DNA from: DASPKM01 sp963817075
Lineage (GTDB): Bacteria; Bacteroidota; Bacteroidia; Chitinophagales; Chitinophagaceae
Direction: 5' to 3'
DNA length: 64,000 nucleotides
Assembly (NCBI GenBank): GCA_963817075.1
Contig: CAWFMT010000005.1
Span: 682,001-746,000, forward strand
In this document: piece after piece, positions 8,974 through 20,753 of the stretch
How the letters are laid out: the number at the start of each line of letters is the position of its first letter
How positions within the stretch are numbered: the stretch's first letter is position 1
Translations under genes and position numbers: made by a program
The notes under the pieces: generated by a model
The model's input: only the letters and a program-made list of their open reading frames with translations
The model's database searches: none
Told to the model about the DNA's origin: nothing

Positions 8974-10326
8974 ATGAAAAAACTATTCGCAGTCTTGTTG
9001 ACGATGATCATGGTTAATCTTGCTATTGGCCAACGTCCTGTGGTAGCAGATAAAATAATTGGAATTGTAGGGGATAAGATCATTCTGAAATCTGACGTCA
9101 CCAATGCAATTGCTGATGCAAAAAGGCAGGGACAGGATGTTCCTGATGATGCAAATTGTATTGTGATGCAACAAGCCCTGGCACAAAAAGCTCTCGTCTT
9201 GCAGGCAGAAAAAGATTCATTAATAGTTTCAGAGGAAGAAATAGAGGCTTTGCTTGATAACCAAATCAGGGGTTTTATACAGGCATATGGTTCAAAAGAG
9301 TCATTGGAGCAGATTGCGGGAAGAACGATCTACCAGTTGAAAGAAGACTTCCGCCAATCCTTCCGGGAAAGGAAGCAGGCTGAAATGATGAGAAGTAAGA
9401 TTGTAGAATCGGTCAAGATAACTCCGAATGAAGTCAAGGAATATTTCGATAAACTAAATAAGGACAGCCTTCCATTTTATGAGTCTGAGATCGAATTGGG
9501 AGAAATAGTGGTGTTTCCAAAAGCAAGTCGGGATATTGAAAAGCTGGCCATTGATGAGCTGACCGATCTTAAAAAACAGGTTGAATCCGGATCAAGAAAG
9601 TTTGATGGTCTTGCCAGATTGTATTCTGATGATCCGGGAAGTAAAGACCAGGGTGGTGAATACAGTATCAACAGAAATGAGAAGACCTGGGATCCTACCT
9701 TTCTTTCTGCTGCATTTCGGCTTAAAGAAGGTCAGATTTCACCGGTGATCAAATCCAAATTTGGTTACCATATCATACAAATGGTGAGCAGAGCAGGTGA
9801 TGATGCTGTTGTTAGACACATTCTTAAGATCCCAACTGTTACAGAAACCGAAGTTACCGATGCAATGAAGCAACTTGATTCCGTTCGTGCAAAACTTATT
9901 GCCGGAACAATTGGATTTGGGGAAGCAGTTGCGAAATTCAGTGGAGACGAAACTGCAAAATTCACTGGCGGACTTCGTCAATGTAAGAATGGAAACTATT
10001 GTACAATTGATGAGCTCGATAAAGAAGCTGTTTTGCTTTTGAAAAATCTTTCCGTTGGCGAATACTCTCAGCCAACACCATATACTGATGAACGAGGCAG
10101 AAAAGGTGTGCGGATCGCATATCTGAAATCAAGGACTGAACCCCATCGTGAAAACATGAAGGATGATTACAATAGGATCTCTCAGAGAGCTTTGGAGATC
10201 AAGAAGGAACAGTCGCTTGAAAATTGGTTCATGAAGAAGATACCTACCTATTACATCATGATCGATGATGATTACAGGTCTTGCAGAGCATTAGGAACCT
10301 GGCTTACAGTGGCAAAGAATAACTAA
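8974..10326 (+). CDS. SurA-like periplasmic peptidyl-prolyl isomerase (PpiC/parvulin)
   Basis: A signal peptide (MKKLFAVLLTMIMVNLAIGQ) sends this 450-residue protein to the periplasm. Residues 25-165 resemble the SurA N-terminal chaperone domain (DKIIGIVGDKIILKSDV). A parvulin domain follows at about 170-270 with the signatures FDGLARLYSDDPGSKDQGGE, FRLKEGQISPVIKSKFGYHI. A second, weaker parvulin-like unit is seen at about 275-385 (VRHILKIPTVTETEV, GFGEAVAKFSGDETAKFTGG). It likely chaperones outer-membrane proteins. It is separated from infB by a repeat and has its own -7 box, so it is probably a separate transcription unit. A second PpiC gene lies at 34840-36774. Confidence 0.9.
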   Translation: MKKLFAVLLTMIMVNLAIGQRPVVADKIIGIVGDKIILKSDVTNAIADAKRQGQDVPDDANCIVMQQALAQKALVLQAEKDSLIVSEEEIEALLDNQIRGFIQAYGSKESLEQIAGRTIYQLKEDFRQSFRERKQAEMMRSKIVESVKITPNEVKEYFDKLNKDSLPFYESEIELGEIVVFPKASRDIEKLAIDELTDLKKQVESGSRKFDGLARLYSDDPGSKDQGGEYSINRNEKTWDPTFLSAAFRLKEGQISPVIKSKFGYHIIQMVSRAGDDAVVRHILKIPTVTETEVTDAMKQLDSVRAKLIAGTIGFGEAVAKFSGDETAKFTGGLRQCKNGNYCTIDELDKEAVLLLKNLSVGEYSQPTPYTDERGRKGVRIAYLKSRTEPHRENMKDDYNRISQRALEIKKEQSLENWFMKKIPTYYIMIDDDYRSCRALGTWLTVAKNN

Positions 10327-10463
10327 TAAGGGTTTACCATTAAGTGCTTGATCTTTTTCCTTGAATAGGGTTACATGTTTATGCTTTAATCCTAATTTTA
10401 TCGTTATAGCCTACCGCACCCCTGAAAATTCCTTTCAAAATCAATTCCTAGTAAGAAGACGTG

Positions 10464-13400
10464 ATGATATCCTATGCTCAAAACATGGCGAAGCTTTTAC
10501 AGCATTCCCGTCAGTTCTATTACCTAACAACTGATCCGGAAGGTATTTTCATCCACGTCAACCAGCATTTCAAACAAAGGTTCTCTCCTGATTCAACTGA
10601 GTTACCAGGCATTTCTTTAATTGATACCATTTATTCCCCAGATAGAGATAAAGCCCTTAGCACGCTTCGCGAGGCAGAAGCAGAACCTGGCGTTCCTTTT
10701 TCTGTGGAGTTACTTCACAACTTAGTTTCCGGCCACGCTATCTCCATAAGATGGGAACTGAATCTTGTCGAGGTTTATGAAGAACGCTCTTCAAAAATCC
10801 AATGGATAGGTTTTGAGATCGGGTCAGGTAAAACCCAGCATGAAGAGCTGACTGGAGAATTCCTCAAGGCAAATGAAGAAGGATATAAAAAAATTGCAGA
10901 AGAGAAGATCCGCCATCTCGCCAGCCTAGTTGAAAACACAACTGATATTCTTACATCAGCTGATGCAGAATTCAAGGTGATTACGTTAAATAAAGCAGCT
11001 GAAAAAATTTACGGTTTGACACTGGAGCAGGTATATGGAAAAAACCCTGCGGAATTTCTCGACATCAGCTATAATAATACTAATCGCGAAGCGGTTCGGA
11101 ATGCACTGGCAATCGAAGGTGAATGGAGAGGAGAAATGCATTTCAGGCGATTCACTGATCAGAAGCCCACAACTATTCTAATCAACTTTATCGCTGTAAA
11201 AGATCAGAACGACAAAATTACCGGATACATCATAGGAGGAACTGATATCTCTGAAAGAAAAGTGGCTGAATTGCGGATGAAAGAAAGTGAAGAAAGATTC
11301 CGCCTTGTAGCTGATTCAGCTCCCGTAATGATATGGATGTGCAGTGCAGATAATAAAACTACTTATGTAAATAAATTCTGGAAGGATTTTACAGGAGGAT
11401 GCGAAGAAGAATTGTTTCAGAAGGGATGGAACACCTTTGTACACCCTGCGGATGCTGAAGAAGGCACCAACCTTTTCAATGAACATTTCGTGAGGAGAGA
11501 GCCAGTAAAAATGTTCTATCGCCTCAGGAATAAGAATGGCGAATACAGATGGGTAATGGACATGAGTACTCCAAGAATACTGGAGGACGGTAGTTTCCTG
11601 GGTTACATCGGAACAGTAGTTGATATTCACGATCAAAAACTAATTGAAGATGTATTACGTGAACAAGCAAATATTCTTGAAAATGTTTCAGACATCGTAA
11701 TATCTACAGATTGCGATTTCAACATCGTTTCATGGAATAAGGCAGCTGAAGATATTTATGGTGTTTCTGCAAAGGATGCAATTGGAAATACTTTTCCCAC
11801 AATTATACAATTCGATTTTGCTCCTATCACCAGGGATCAAATCACCCATGAACTTCGGAATAACAGATTATGGAAAGGTGAAGTTTCATTCGTCGACAAA
11901 AAGGGTAATACCAAATACCTCCTCATAACAAGTTCCTCCATTAGTGATCGAACTGGAAAATGTACCGGCTATCTCAGTATGGCCAGAGATATTAGTGAAA
12001 GAAAGATCGCAGAACAACAGCTTCAGCAAAGTGAGCTTTTCTACAGAAACCTGATCGGTGATTCTTTAGATGGAATTATCATCACTGACGGAGATGGGAC
12101 CATCACCTTTGTAGCGCCTTCCATATCAAAAGTCCTTGGTTTTGAAGTTGAAGAATTAATTGGAATGAATGCGGTAGGAATAATTCATCCCGATGATAGG
12201 GAGATTGCTCTTGATGCGTTTACCAATGAATTGAATAATACCCCTAAGCTCAAGTTCATAGTAAGCAGATTACCTAAAAAGAATGGTGGTTGGTTGTGGT
12301 GTATGATCCGTGGTCATAATCTCTTGAACAACCAATATGTAAAGGGTGTGGTGATCTATTTCCATGATGATACCTTGCGCAAGCAGGCGGAGGATGATTT
12401 GAAAGTTAGTGAGGCACACCTTAGAACAGCCCATGAAATTGCAGGTCTCAGCTACATAGAAGTTAAAATCCGGGACGGAAGAATTTTGTATTCTGCTGAA
12501 TTAGGTGAACGACTTGAAACGAGCCCGGATGAATTGCCCGCAGACATAAATAAATTCTTCTCTTTGATTCCCTCCTCGGACCGGGACCGGGTAAAGCTGG
12601 ATTTTAGAAGAGCTTTGAAAAAGGGTGGAAACATCCATCAGGAATTCAAGGTTAATTTCCCGTTATCCGGAGAAAGAGTAATCCAGGCAATTGGATATCT
12701 GGACAATGAAATAGAGCCTACTCTTAGAATTACTGTTCAAAATGTAACAAGCATTAGGAGAGCACAGCTTGCGTTGGTCAATAGTGAAAGTAGATTTAGT
12801 TCTTTGTTCCAATCAAGTATTGATGGAATTCTGCTTACACAGGCGGGAGGAACAGTAAGATCAGCAAATCCTGCCATCTGCGAATTACTTGGGTATACAG
12901 AGGAAGAAGTGCTTCGCAAAAAACGATGGGATATTTTTGAATTCAATGATTTGGATTCTCTCACAACTTCTGATTCTGATTCTAATGGAACATTCAAAGG
13001 TGAACTATTGCTGATTCACAAGACAGGAAGGCGGATAGCATGTGAGGTGTCTTCAGTTTTATTCCAGGATTCAGAAGGTCGGTCATTTCATAGCACAATC
13101 GTACGAGATATTACAAGGCAGAAGGAAACTGAGGAAGAAGTAAAGAAACGGGAATTGATCCTTTCTGCTATTGCTGAAGCATCATACAGACTTCTGCTCG
13201 AGGAAGAAATTGATACTGCGATTGAATACTCCCTTCAACTGATTGGTAAAATTGTTCACGCAGACAGGGTTTATGTTTTTGAAAATTCCACAGGTAGTGG
13301 CGAAGCAGTGAATGCACAACTATCACATGAATGGTGTGCGCCCGATATTGCTTCCCAGCAAGGAGAAAACGAGAATCGCACTGAGGCGGATTACATGTTT

Positions 13401-16400
13401 TATATCGAGCCTCTTAGAAAAAATAAATTCTTCAGTGCAGTATTCAGTGAGCTTAAAGACCCCCAATTGCGCCAACGGTGGCAGGAGCAGCATATTAGTT
13501 CATTGCTGATCCTCCCCATTTTAATGCATGGAGAAGTCTGGGGATTTGTGGGTTTTGACGAATGCCATTATGAACGTCAATGGACGACCTGGGAGATTGA
13601 TATCCTCAGGGCATTTGCATCTTCATTGGGCGGGGCAATTCAAAGAAGAAAGAACGAAGCAAATCTTTCTGCAACAAACATAAAACTGGCAAATGCTGTC
13701 AATGACCTGAGCAAGATCATGGATTACTCCATGGACGTGATCTGCTCATTCAATGAGAATGGCGAATTCATACAGGTGAGTGCAGCCTCTGAAAAAGTTT
13801 GGGGATACAAGGCAGATGAGGTGATTGGGAAAAAGATCACTGACTTCATTCCTAAGGATGACTTCGAAAATGCCTCAGACCTGGTTGGTCTTATGAAAGG
13901 CGGTGAATCAGTTTCTACCAATTTTGAAAATCGATTCAGAAGAAAAGATGGAACACATGTATTTCTTGAATGGTCGGCTTATTGGTACGAAAAAGAACGA
14001 ATTGCATTTTGCGTTGCCCGCGATATCACTCTTCAGAAAGAAATTGAAAAACAACTGGTAGCCAGTGAGACAAGGTTCCGCGCCTTCATGAATAATAGTC
14101 CGGCCTGTTCCTGGATCGCTGATGAAGATGGCATTTTGATGTATCTGAACAAGACTTCAATTGAAACCTTACCTGTAGAATACGATGATATCGGAAAAAA
14201 TATTTTTGCTCTCTTCCCGAAAGAAGTAGCGGCTTCTTTTCATCAGAACAATCTTTCTGTATTGATGATGAACAAGCCTGCCGAAACAATTGAGAATGTA
14301 CCATTCAAGAACGGCACTACTGGAACGATCCTGGTTTACCTCTTCCCAATTCAATTTGAAGAAAAGAAAGGAAGAAGAATTGTTGGATGCGTTGCAATAG
14401 ACATCACTTCCAAAACCAGGGCTGAAGAAGCGTTGCGATCATCAGAAAGAAATCTGAAAGCGATCTTCTCAAGTACCAAGGATGCATTCTATCTACTCGA
14501 CAAAGACCTTGTAATCAAATCCTATAATAAGGTTGCATCAAAACTTTTTCAGAGTTATTCCAACTCAAATAACGATCTGGTAACGGGTACTTCTGTTCTG
14601 GAAATAATAAGGCCAGACCGCAGGCCAAATTTTGAAAATCAAATGATGACCGTTTTGAATGGTCAGAGCATTAGTTATGAAATTGCAGTTGAAATAAATG
14701 GAGGTGCTGTCTGGTGCCAGGTTCAGGCGGAACCGGTAATTGCAAATAATGTAGTGGAAGGAATTTGTCTTTCAATTGCTGATGTCACGTCTAAAAAATC
14801 AGCTGAAGAAAAGATCAAACAAACAGCGGAGCAGCTGACGAGTATAATGGAAACTATCAGCGATGGCATGTTTATCCTGAAGAATGATTTTACCGTTCAG
14901 TATATGAACCGATCAGCAGAAGAATTGCTTGAGGTTAAGAGGAAACATTTTATTGGAAAGGGAAGGATGAAATTTATCATTTGCTGACATTAGGAAATAA
15001 TAATAAGAGTGAATTTAGTTTCCCTTATCTGGAGAAAGCATTGGAGAAGCGTAAGATGGTTTCGTTCTCTGAATACTATCCCCGTTTAAGCGCCTGGTTC
15101 GAAGGAGAAATATATCCATTGGGAAATGGCCTTACCATATACTTCAGGGATATTACCGAAAGAAAACGTCAGGAAATGACCCTGAGACTGGAAAAAGAAG
15201 TATTGGAGATGAATGCCCTTCCTGAAAGTTCACTAGACTTGACGGTTGATCATTTTTTGAAGGGGATTGAAAATATCTACCCGGGAATGCTCTGTTCTGT
15301 CATCCTTTTGAGAGAAGATAAACAACACATCAAGCCACTTTCATCCCCCAGCATTCCAAAAGAATATTCAAAGGCCATTGACTGGACACCAATTGGACCA
15401 AAAGCAGGATCATGCGGGACTGCAATGTTTCTGAAGAAAGCGGTTTATGTTACCAATATTCAAACTGATCCTTTGGGAAAGAGTTTAGAGAGCTGGCAGC
15501 GGAATTTGATCTTGGTGCATGCTGGTCAATTCCCATCATCACTGGCAAGGAAGATATTGCAGGAAGTCTTGCGATCTATTACAGGCAACCCAAAGAACCA
15601 CTGGAACACGAAATCAAGGCCATTGAAAGAGCATCGGACATACTTCGGGTAATCCTGGAAAATAAAAAGGCCGCAGAACAAATCCGGCTTTTCAAATGAA
15701 CGGTACCATTTTGTAACAAAGGCAACGAATGAGGCAATCTGGGATCTGGACCTATTATCAAACAATATTATTGGGCAGAAGGATATAATACACTCTTTGG
15801 GATATGACCCAGAGGTTGTACATGGATCACTCACAGATTCTCAGGACAGAATTCATCCCGGAGATACAGACCGAATAAAAAAATCATTGAAATCCTTCTT
15901 GCAAAAAAAAACAAGGACCAAATGGGAGGATGAGTATCGTTACAAAAAAGCGGATGGCAGTTATGCCTATGTGCTGGACAAGGCTTATCTGATCCAGGAC
16001 AAAGACGGCAATCCAATTCGGTTGATCGGATCTATGCAGGACATAACAGGAGGCGAGAACTCGAACAGAAACTTCTGGAACAGGAAGTCGGTAAACAAAA
16101 GCTGCTTACTCAGGCAACAATTGACGGACAGGAAAAAGAACGAAAAGAAATTGGAAAAGAATTGCATGATAATATCAATCAGATACTAAGTACAACCAAG
16201 CTTTATCTTGACCTGGCACACACAACTTCTGAAGGAGTAACTTCTGAAATGATAGGAGTGAGTTCAAGAAATATCATGGAGGCAATTAATGAGATCAGGA
16301 AATTATCGCGCGCCCTTGTTCCCCCTACCCTAGGGGATCTGGGGCTGATTGAATCGATCAAAGACCTTTGCGAAAACTTCGTCAACACCAACGCCTTTAC

Positions 16401-16727
16401 AGTAGATTTTCAACATAAGAACATCAAAGAGAACCAAATTGCCGACAACCAGAAGTTAATGCTGTTCCGTATAATTCAGGAACAAACAAATAACATCATC
16501 AAACATGCTAAGGCCCGGCACGTGAAAATTCACCTTCGTGTATTAAAAGGAAATGTTACCCTGAAAATAACAGATGATGGGGAAGGATTCAATCTTGCGA
16601 AGACTAAAAAAGGAGTTGGACTTACAAATATTATTAATCGAGCAGAACTATTTAACGGGCATGTAGAAATTGTAACAGCGCCAAAAAAAGGATGCAGTCT
16701 CAAGTCAAAATTCCCCTCATCAATTAA
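10464..16727 (+). CDS. Giant multi-PAS/GAF sensor histidine kinase (HisKA_3 type), frameshifted after 14.96 kb
   Basis: The restored protein is about 2087 residues with no transmembrane segment that I can see, so it is probably a cytosolic sensor. The first 1500 residues read without interruption. They contain about ten PAS/PAC units; PAC ends such as GTDISERK, ARDISERK, VRDITRQK and ARDITLQK mark them. A GAF-like domain sits at about 900-1065 (IGKIVHADRVYVFEN). After that the frame breaks near 14965, 15480, 15695, 15770, 16055 and 16705. Stitching the frames gives another PAS, a second GAF (KAGSCGTAMFLKKAVYV), a last PAS, the HisKA_3 phospho-acceptor helix (KEIGKELHDNINQIL) and an HATPase_c domain (DDGEGFNLAKTKKGVGL). 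With frame restored at 16705 it would end at TAA 16725-16727, before the regulator starts at 16738. Start chosen at ATG 10464; GTG 10461 and ATG 10485 are alternatives. Confidence 0.85.
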
Positions 16728-16737
16728 AACACTTACC

Positions 16738-17379
16738 ATGGAAGCCATTTCGATTCTTATCGCCGACGACCACAAGTTAATTCGTGACACCTGGAGTTTT
16801 ATTCTTAATACTGATACCCGATTCAGGGTAGTTGCTGAGTGTAGCAATGGAGCGGAGGCCGTTGAGCGGCAAAGACCAAGCGACCCCAGATAGTTCTGAT
16901 GGACATAAATATGACTCCTGTTTCAGGACTGGAGGCCACAAAACAGATCAGAAAAGTTTCCCCAGGCTCAAAGATCATTGGCGTTTCTATGCATTCTCAA
17001 CCTGCGTATGCCAAGAAAATGTTGCAGATCGGAGCAAAAGGTTATGTAACTAAAAATTCTTCCCGTGAAGAAATGTTCAAAGCCATCATGGAAGTTTCTC
17101 TGGGCAATCGATATATCTGCGAGGAAGTGAAGAATATCATATCTGAACAGATCATGGACGATAATCCTTCACAGGGCATCAATGCTCTTTCTGAAAGGGA
17201 AATGCAGATAGTGAAACTTATAAAGGAAGGTATTTTCATCAAAGGAGATTTCAGCACAATTGAATATTTCTTTGAAAACAGTTGAAGTGCACAGGCATAA
17301 CATCCTAAAAAAACTTAGCCTTAAGAATTCAGCTGCCCTGGTGAACTATATAAACACCTATGCGGTTGACTTGCCTTGA
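16738..17379 (+). CDS. NarL/FixJ-family response regulator (frameshifted)
   Basis: The receiver domain starts ISILIADDHKLIRDTW, with the acidic pair DD. The phospho-acceptor Asp is in the restored segment that includes MDINMTPVSGLEATKQI. A LuxR-type HTH follows (LSEREMQIVKLIKEG, then KTVEVHRHNILKKLSL in the other frame), and the protein ends at TGA 17377-17379. Two breaks are needed, near 16885 and 17240, for about 213 residues. It lies 10 bases after the restored kinase stop, so it is almost certainly the kinase's cognate regulator. In the raw sequence the kinase C-terminus reads through into this gene without a stop; that apparent hybrid is an artefact of the frame break at about 16705. Confidence 0.85.
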
Positions 17380-17775
17380 TCAGTATCAAGAATTTATAGA
17401 AGAAGTTAGTGTTCTTACTAGGGTGATTACGAGTGAAATATCGTTTATAAGAGGAAACTTATAAGATCATGTTAGACTAATGTGTAAATAGTCAAAACAT
17501 AGGGCCTCCAAAGGCTTTGAGCACTCAGATAAGAGTCAGATATTTACAGAAGCAAATCCATTGAAAACAACCAAGATCCAAATCCAAAACCAACAATCCA
17601 AATCCAAGTGAACCAAACTGATCCAGTCCTGAAAAACCAACCGTTCTTGTAAAAGGAAGTTAAGTCCAACCTATGAATGAACTAATCCCGGTGCCTATGA
17701 AAACGCCGGGTTTTTTCTTTTTGCACATCTCCCCATAAGTTCTTTCCACATCTTCATCGGCAATAGAATTTGGGT
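17380..17775. other. Non-coding gap with a family C repeat arm and a terminator
   Basis: No open frame of note. It contains a single family C repeat arm (about 17564-17632, words such as CCAAGATCCAAATCC) and an intrinsic terminator at 17687-17723. I recognise nothing in the first 180 bases. Confidence 0.6.
17687..17723 (+). terminator. Intrinsic terminator
   Basis: The CCCGGTG / CGCCGGG stem (one G-T pair, 10-base loop) is followed by TTTTTTCTTTTT. It lies about 310 bases downstream of the response regulator and upstream of the purF promoter, and probably ends the kinase-regulator transcript. Confidence 0.7.
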
Positions 17776-17783
17776 TAGCTTTG
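17776..17783 (+). promoter_or_regulatory. Predicted -7 box for purF
   Basis: TAGCTTTG is an exact TAnnTTTG match ending 10 bases before the ATG at 17794, giving a predicted leader of only a few bases. No clear -33 TTTG is seen. Confidence 0.5.
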
Positions 17784-17793
17784 CGCCTTCTTT

Positions 17794-19630
17794 ATGAGCG
17801 ATGCGATAAAACACGAATGCGGCCTCGCTTTCTCCGGCTTAGGAAACCTTTCTCTTACTATTTGCAGCAATATGGCTCTGTTATCTATGGGCTCAACAAG
17901 CTATACCTGCTGATGGAGAAGCAACATAACCGTGGGCAGGATGGAGCAGGAGTAGGCGGCAGTAAAATTGAATGTTGAACCCGGACACCCATTTCTGCAC
18001 CGCCTCCGCAGCAACGCTAATCAACCCATCGCTGATTTTTCTCACAGATCGGAAAGGAAATTAAGGAACTGGAAAAATATCAACCAGACATCACAAAACA
18101 CCCTGGACTAATGAAAGGACATATCTGCTTTCTGGGTGAATTGCTCCTGGGTCACTTCCGATATGGTACGCAGGGAAAGAATAACGTGGAATTTTGCCAT
18201 CCTTTCATTAAGAGGAATACCATTCCTGCAAGAAATCTTGCCCTCGCTGGAAATTTTAACCTTGTAAATACAGAAGAACTTTTTGGACTGATCAATATTG
18301 AACCCGGTGAATTTCAGAGTCAGAGTGACCTGGCCGCAATGATGGAGACGATTCATCATTTCTTGATTCAGGCGGACGAGGAAAATCCCGGAAATCGAAA
18401 CATCGCCAAGTGCTAGAAAATCAGTAAAATTATTTGATGGTGGATATCCAGTAGGTGGATTGATCGGAAATGGCGATGCATTTGTTTTTCGCGATGTTCA
18501 TGGTATCCGGCCATCTTACTATTATATAAATGATGAAGTGATTGTAGCAGCCTCAGAACGCGCAGCAATAAGAACAGCTTTTAATGTGGGTGAAAATGAA
18601 GTGCAGGAACTAATGCCCGGGAATGGACTTGATAGTGAAGGCAGACGGAAGCTATAGGATAGAAGAGATCCTCGAACCAAAAGAAAGACGGGCCTGCAGT
18701 TTCGAACGAATATATTTTTCACGCGGAAGTGATGAAAAAATTTATAAAGAACGAACTGCACTTGGCTATAATCTCAGTGAACAGATTTTAAACGCAGTAA
18801 ATACGATCTAAAGAATACTATATTTTCCTTCATTCCAAATACTGCTGAAGTGGCATTTTATGGCTTGTTGAAAGGAATGGAAGACTACCTTAACAAGATC
18901 AAAATTCAACGGATCATGGCCTGGGATAAGGATTTCGATGAAGAAAAACTGGTGAGATGATCACCCGCAGGATCAGGATTGAAAAGATTGCCATTAAGGA
19001 TGTAAAGATGCGGACGTTCATTACTGAAGATGCAGGCCGGAACGAAATGGTACAGCACGTTTATGATATAACCTATGGAACCGTGAAAAGGATGTAGATA
19101 CACTCGTGGTAATTGATGATTCCATCGTAAGAGGAACCACTTTAAAGAAAGTATTGTCAGGATGTTATCGAGGCTTACACCAAAAAAGATCATCATTGTT
19201 TCTTCGGCCCCTCAGATCCGGTATCCGGATTGTTATGGAATTGATATGAGTAAATTGGGCGATTTTATAGCCTTCAAGTGCTGCTATGGAACTACTGAAT
19301 GAAACCGGGGAAGATTTGCATGACGAACTATATGATCAGTGCAAGGAACTTCAAGGACGGGATCAACTGCATACGGAGAATCTCGTGAGGCATATATATA
19401 AACCCTTCACTACTGAAGAAATATCAGACAAGATCGCAGAACTCATCACCCCAAAGGATTGAAGTTACCGTACAGGTAATTTTTCAAACTATTGAATCCT
19501 TCACAAGGCTTGCCCTACTAATACAGGTGACTGGTACTTTACCGGCAATTATCCCACACCCGGCGGAAACCGAGTAGTGAATAAGGCCTTCATGAATTAT
19601 ATTGAAGGAAGAGACATTCGAGGATATTAA
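17794..19630 (+). CDS. purF: Amidophosphoribosyltransferase PurF (heavily frameshifted)
   Basis: PurF catalyses the first committed step of purine synthesis: PRPP plus glutamine to phosphoribosylamine. Starting at ATG 17794 the reading is MSDAIKHECGLAF, with the Cys nucleophile of the glutaminase domain after a short propeptide. Recognisable stretches in alternating frames include EKQHNRGQDGAGV, GELLLGHFRYGTQG, GDAFVFRDVHGIRPSYYY, KERRACSFERIYFSRG, the PRPP-binding loop VVIDDSIVRGTT, SSAPQIRYPDCYGIDMSKLGD, and the C-terminal GDWYFTGNYPTPGGNRVVN. The gene ends at TAA 19628-19630, about 612 residues, which is near the usual length for Bacteroidota PurF. About ten 1-base shifts are needed and the span is not a multiple of three. 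Because the order and content are complete, I regard it as a functional gene in a badly polished sequence. Confidence 0.9.
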
Positions 19631-19834
19631 ATTTGATCAACCTATTAAAATTGTTAGTAAAAACACGGTCTTTGGCAAAATTTTTGCTAATAACTTGATG
19701 CCGACCGTTTTATGCTTTCCTGTGAGAAACCTATTCTCTGAACAGGCCTGTTCAAATTACAAGTTGTAACTTTTTAATCGGGATAGATTATTTATCCCTT
19801 TTAATTTTATGTCCATTTCGATTAGATATAAAAT

Positions 19835-19913
19835 TTAACCGCAAAGACGACAAGGCGCAAAGTATCGCAAAAATTCCTTGCGTTACTTTGCGTCAGTGTT
19901 TCTTTGCGGTTAA
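19835..19913. repeat. Intergenic palindromic repeat, family A (full hairpin)
   Basis: TTAACCGCAAAGACGACAAGG opens the element and TTTCTTTGCGGTTAA closes it; the arms are imperfect reverse complements. Confidence 0.85.
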
Positions 19914-19925
19914 GTTGTAAATCTC

Positions 19926-20072
19926 AAATCTCAAAAAACAATAACCAAAGAATGAAAACTAAATTTCAAATTCAAATCTTTCTTATATTTAATATTTGTT
20001 CTTCAGGTTTATAATTTCTTTGGAATTTGTGATTTGGTTCTTGGTACTTTCTCTTCTGATTTGGTTCTTGAT
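19926..20072. repeat. Palindromic repeat, family C
   Basis: The left arm has AACAATAACCAAAGAATGAA and the right arm has GAATTTGTGATTTGGTTCTT, matching the copy at 8741-8857 in design and wording. Confidence 0.65.
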
Positions 20073-20096
20073 GTTTATTTCTAAAGCTTTGATAAT

Positions 20097-20590
20097 ATGA
20101 AATCGATCCTTCTCGTAAGACATGCAAAAAGCAGTTGGAAGAATTTTTCAATAAAGGATTTTACAGATCGCTCAATTACCGCGGAAAAAAAGCCGCTCCT
20201 GAAATGGCGGAAAGATTGGTTGCAAAAAAAATTCCTATTGATGCATTTGTATCAAGTCCTGCTAAGCGTGCTTCCAAAACAGCTGAAGTTTTTGTAAAGT
20301 TTTCGATATAAACAAGGATAAGATTATTTATAAAGCAAATTATACGAGCCTTCAGACGCCTCTATCGCTTCAGTAATTGCAAAACTGGATAATCAATGGA
20401 ATACTGTTGCCATCTTTTCTCACAATCCGGGCATAACAGATTTTGCCAATGAGCTTACATCAACCCGGATCGATAACATGCCTACCGCAGGCATTTTCGC
20501 AGTACGAGCCAATATTTTAGAATGGAAGGATTTCGAAGAGCAGAAAAAGAGTTTTGGTTTTTTGACTTCCCTAAGAATGAACAGGATTAG
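20097..20590 (+). CDS. sixA: SixA-like phosphohistidine phosphatase (frameshifted)
   Basis: The histidine-phosphatase signature with the catalytic RHA motif is at the N-terminus (MKSILLVRHAKSSWKNFSI). Stitched frames continue with VSSPAKRASKTAEVF, the second catalytic His in AIFSHNPGITDFANEL, and a C-terminal WFFDFPKNEQD before TAG 20588-20590. The protein is about 164 residues, as usual for SixA. At least two or three frame breaks are needed (about 20170, 20300, 20345), and the span is not a multiple of three. It is a small cytoplasmic phosphatase proposed to act on phosphohistidine or related substrates; the true substrate is unknown here. Confidence 0.82.
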
Positions 20591-20753
20591 GATTGATTTC
20601 TTGCCGCCCTCAGCTATATATTTTTTGTGTTAACTCGCTGATTGTATTGGTCAATTCCTTATTTTTAAAACCTCCCAGCGCACAGTTTTAGGAACTGATC
20701 CAATTGAAAGACTTTGCCGCTTGCCCCATTTCCGGCACTTTAAATTTATTGAT

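Larger units (their letters stand above)
19631..20096. other. Repeat-filled gap between purF and sixA
   Basis: No gene is recognised. The gap holds one full family A hairpin (19835-19913) and one family C repeat (19926-20072). The first 200 bases are AT-rich with no recognised element. Confidence 0.6.

Noticed and set aside
16162..16893. A histidine kinase C-terminus fused in frame to a receiver domain (hybrid kinase)
   Set aside because: One extra base near 16705 restores a typical kinase end (KIPLIN) with TAA at 16725-16727, and the receiver has its own ATG at 16738. The surrounding region is full of 1-base errors, so the fusion is an artefact.
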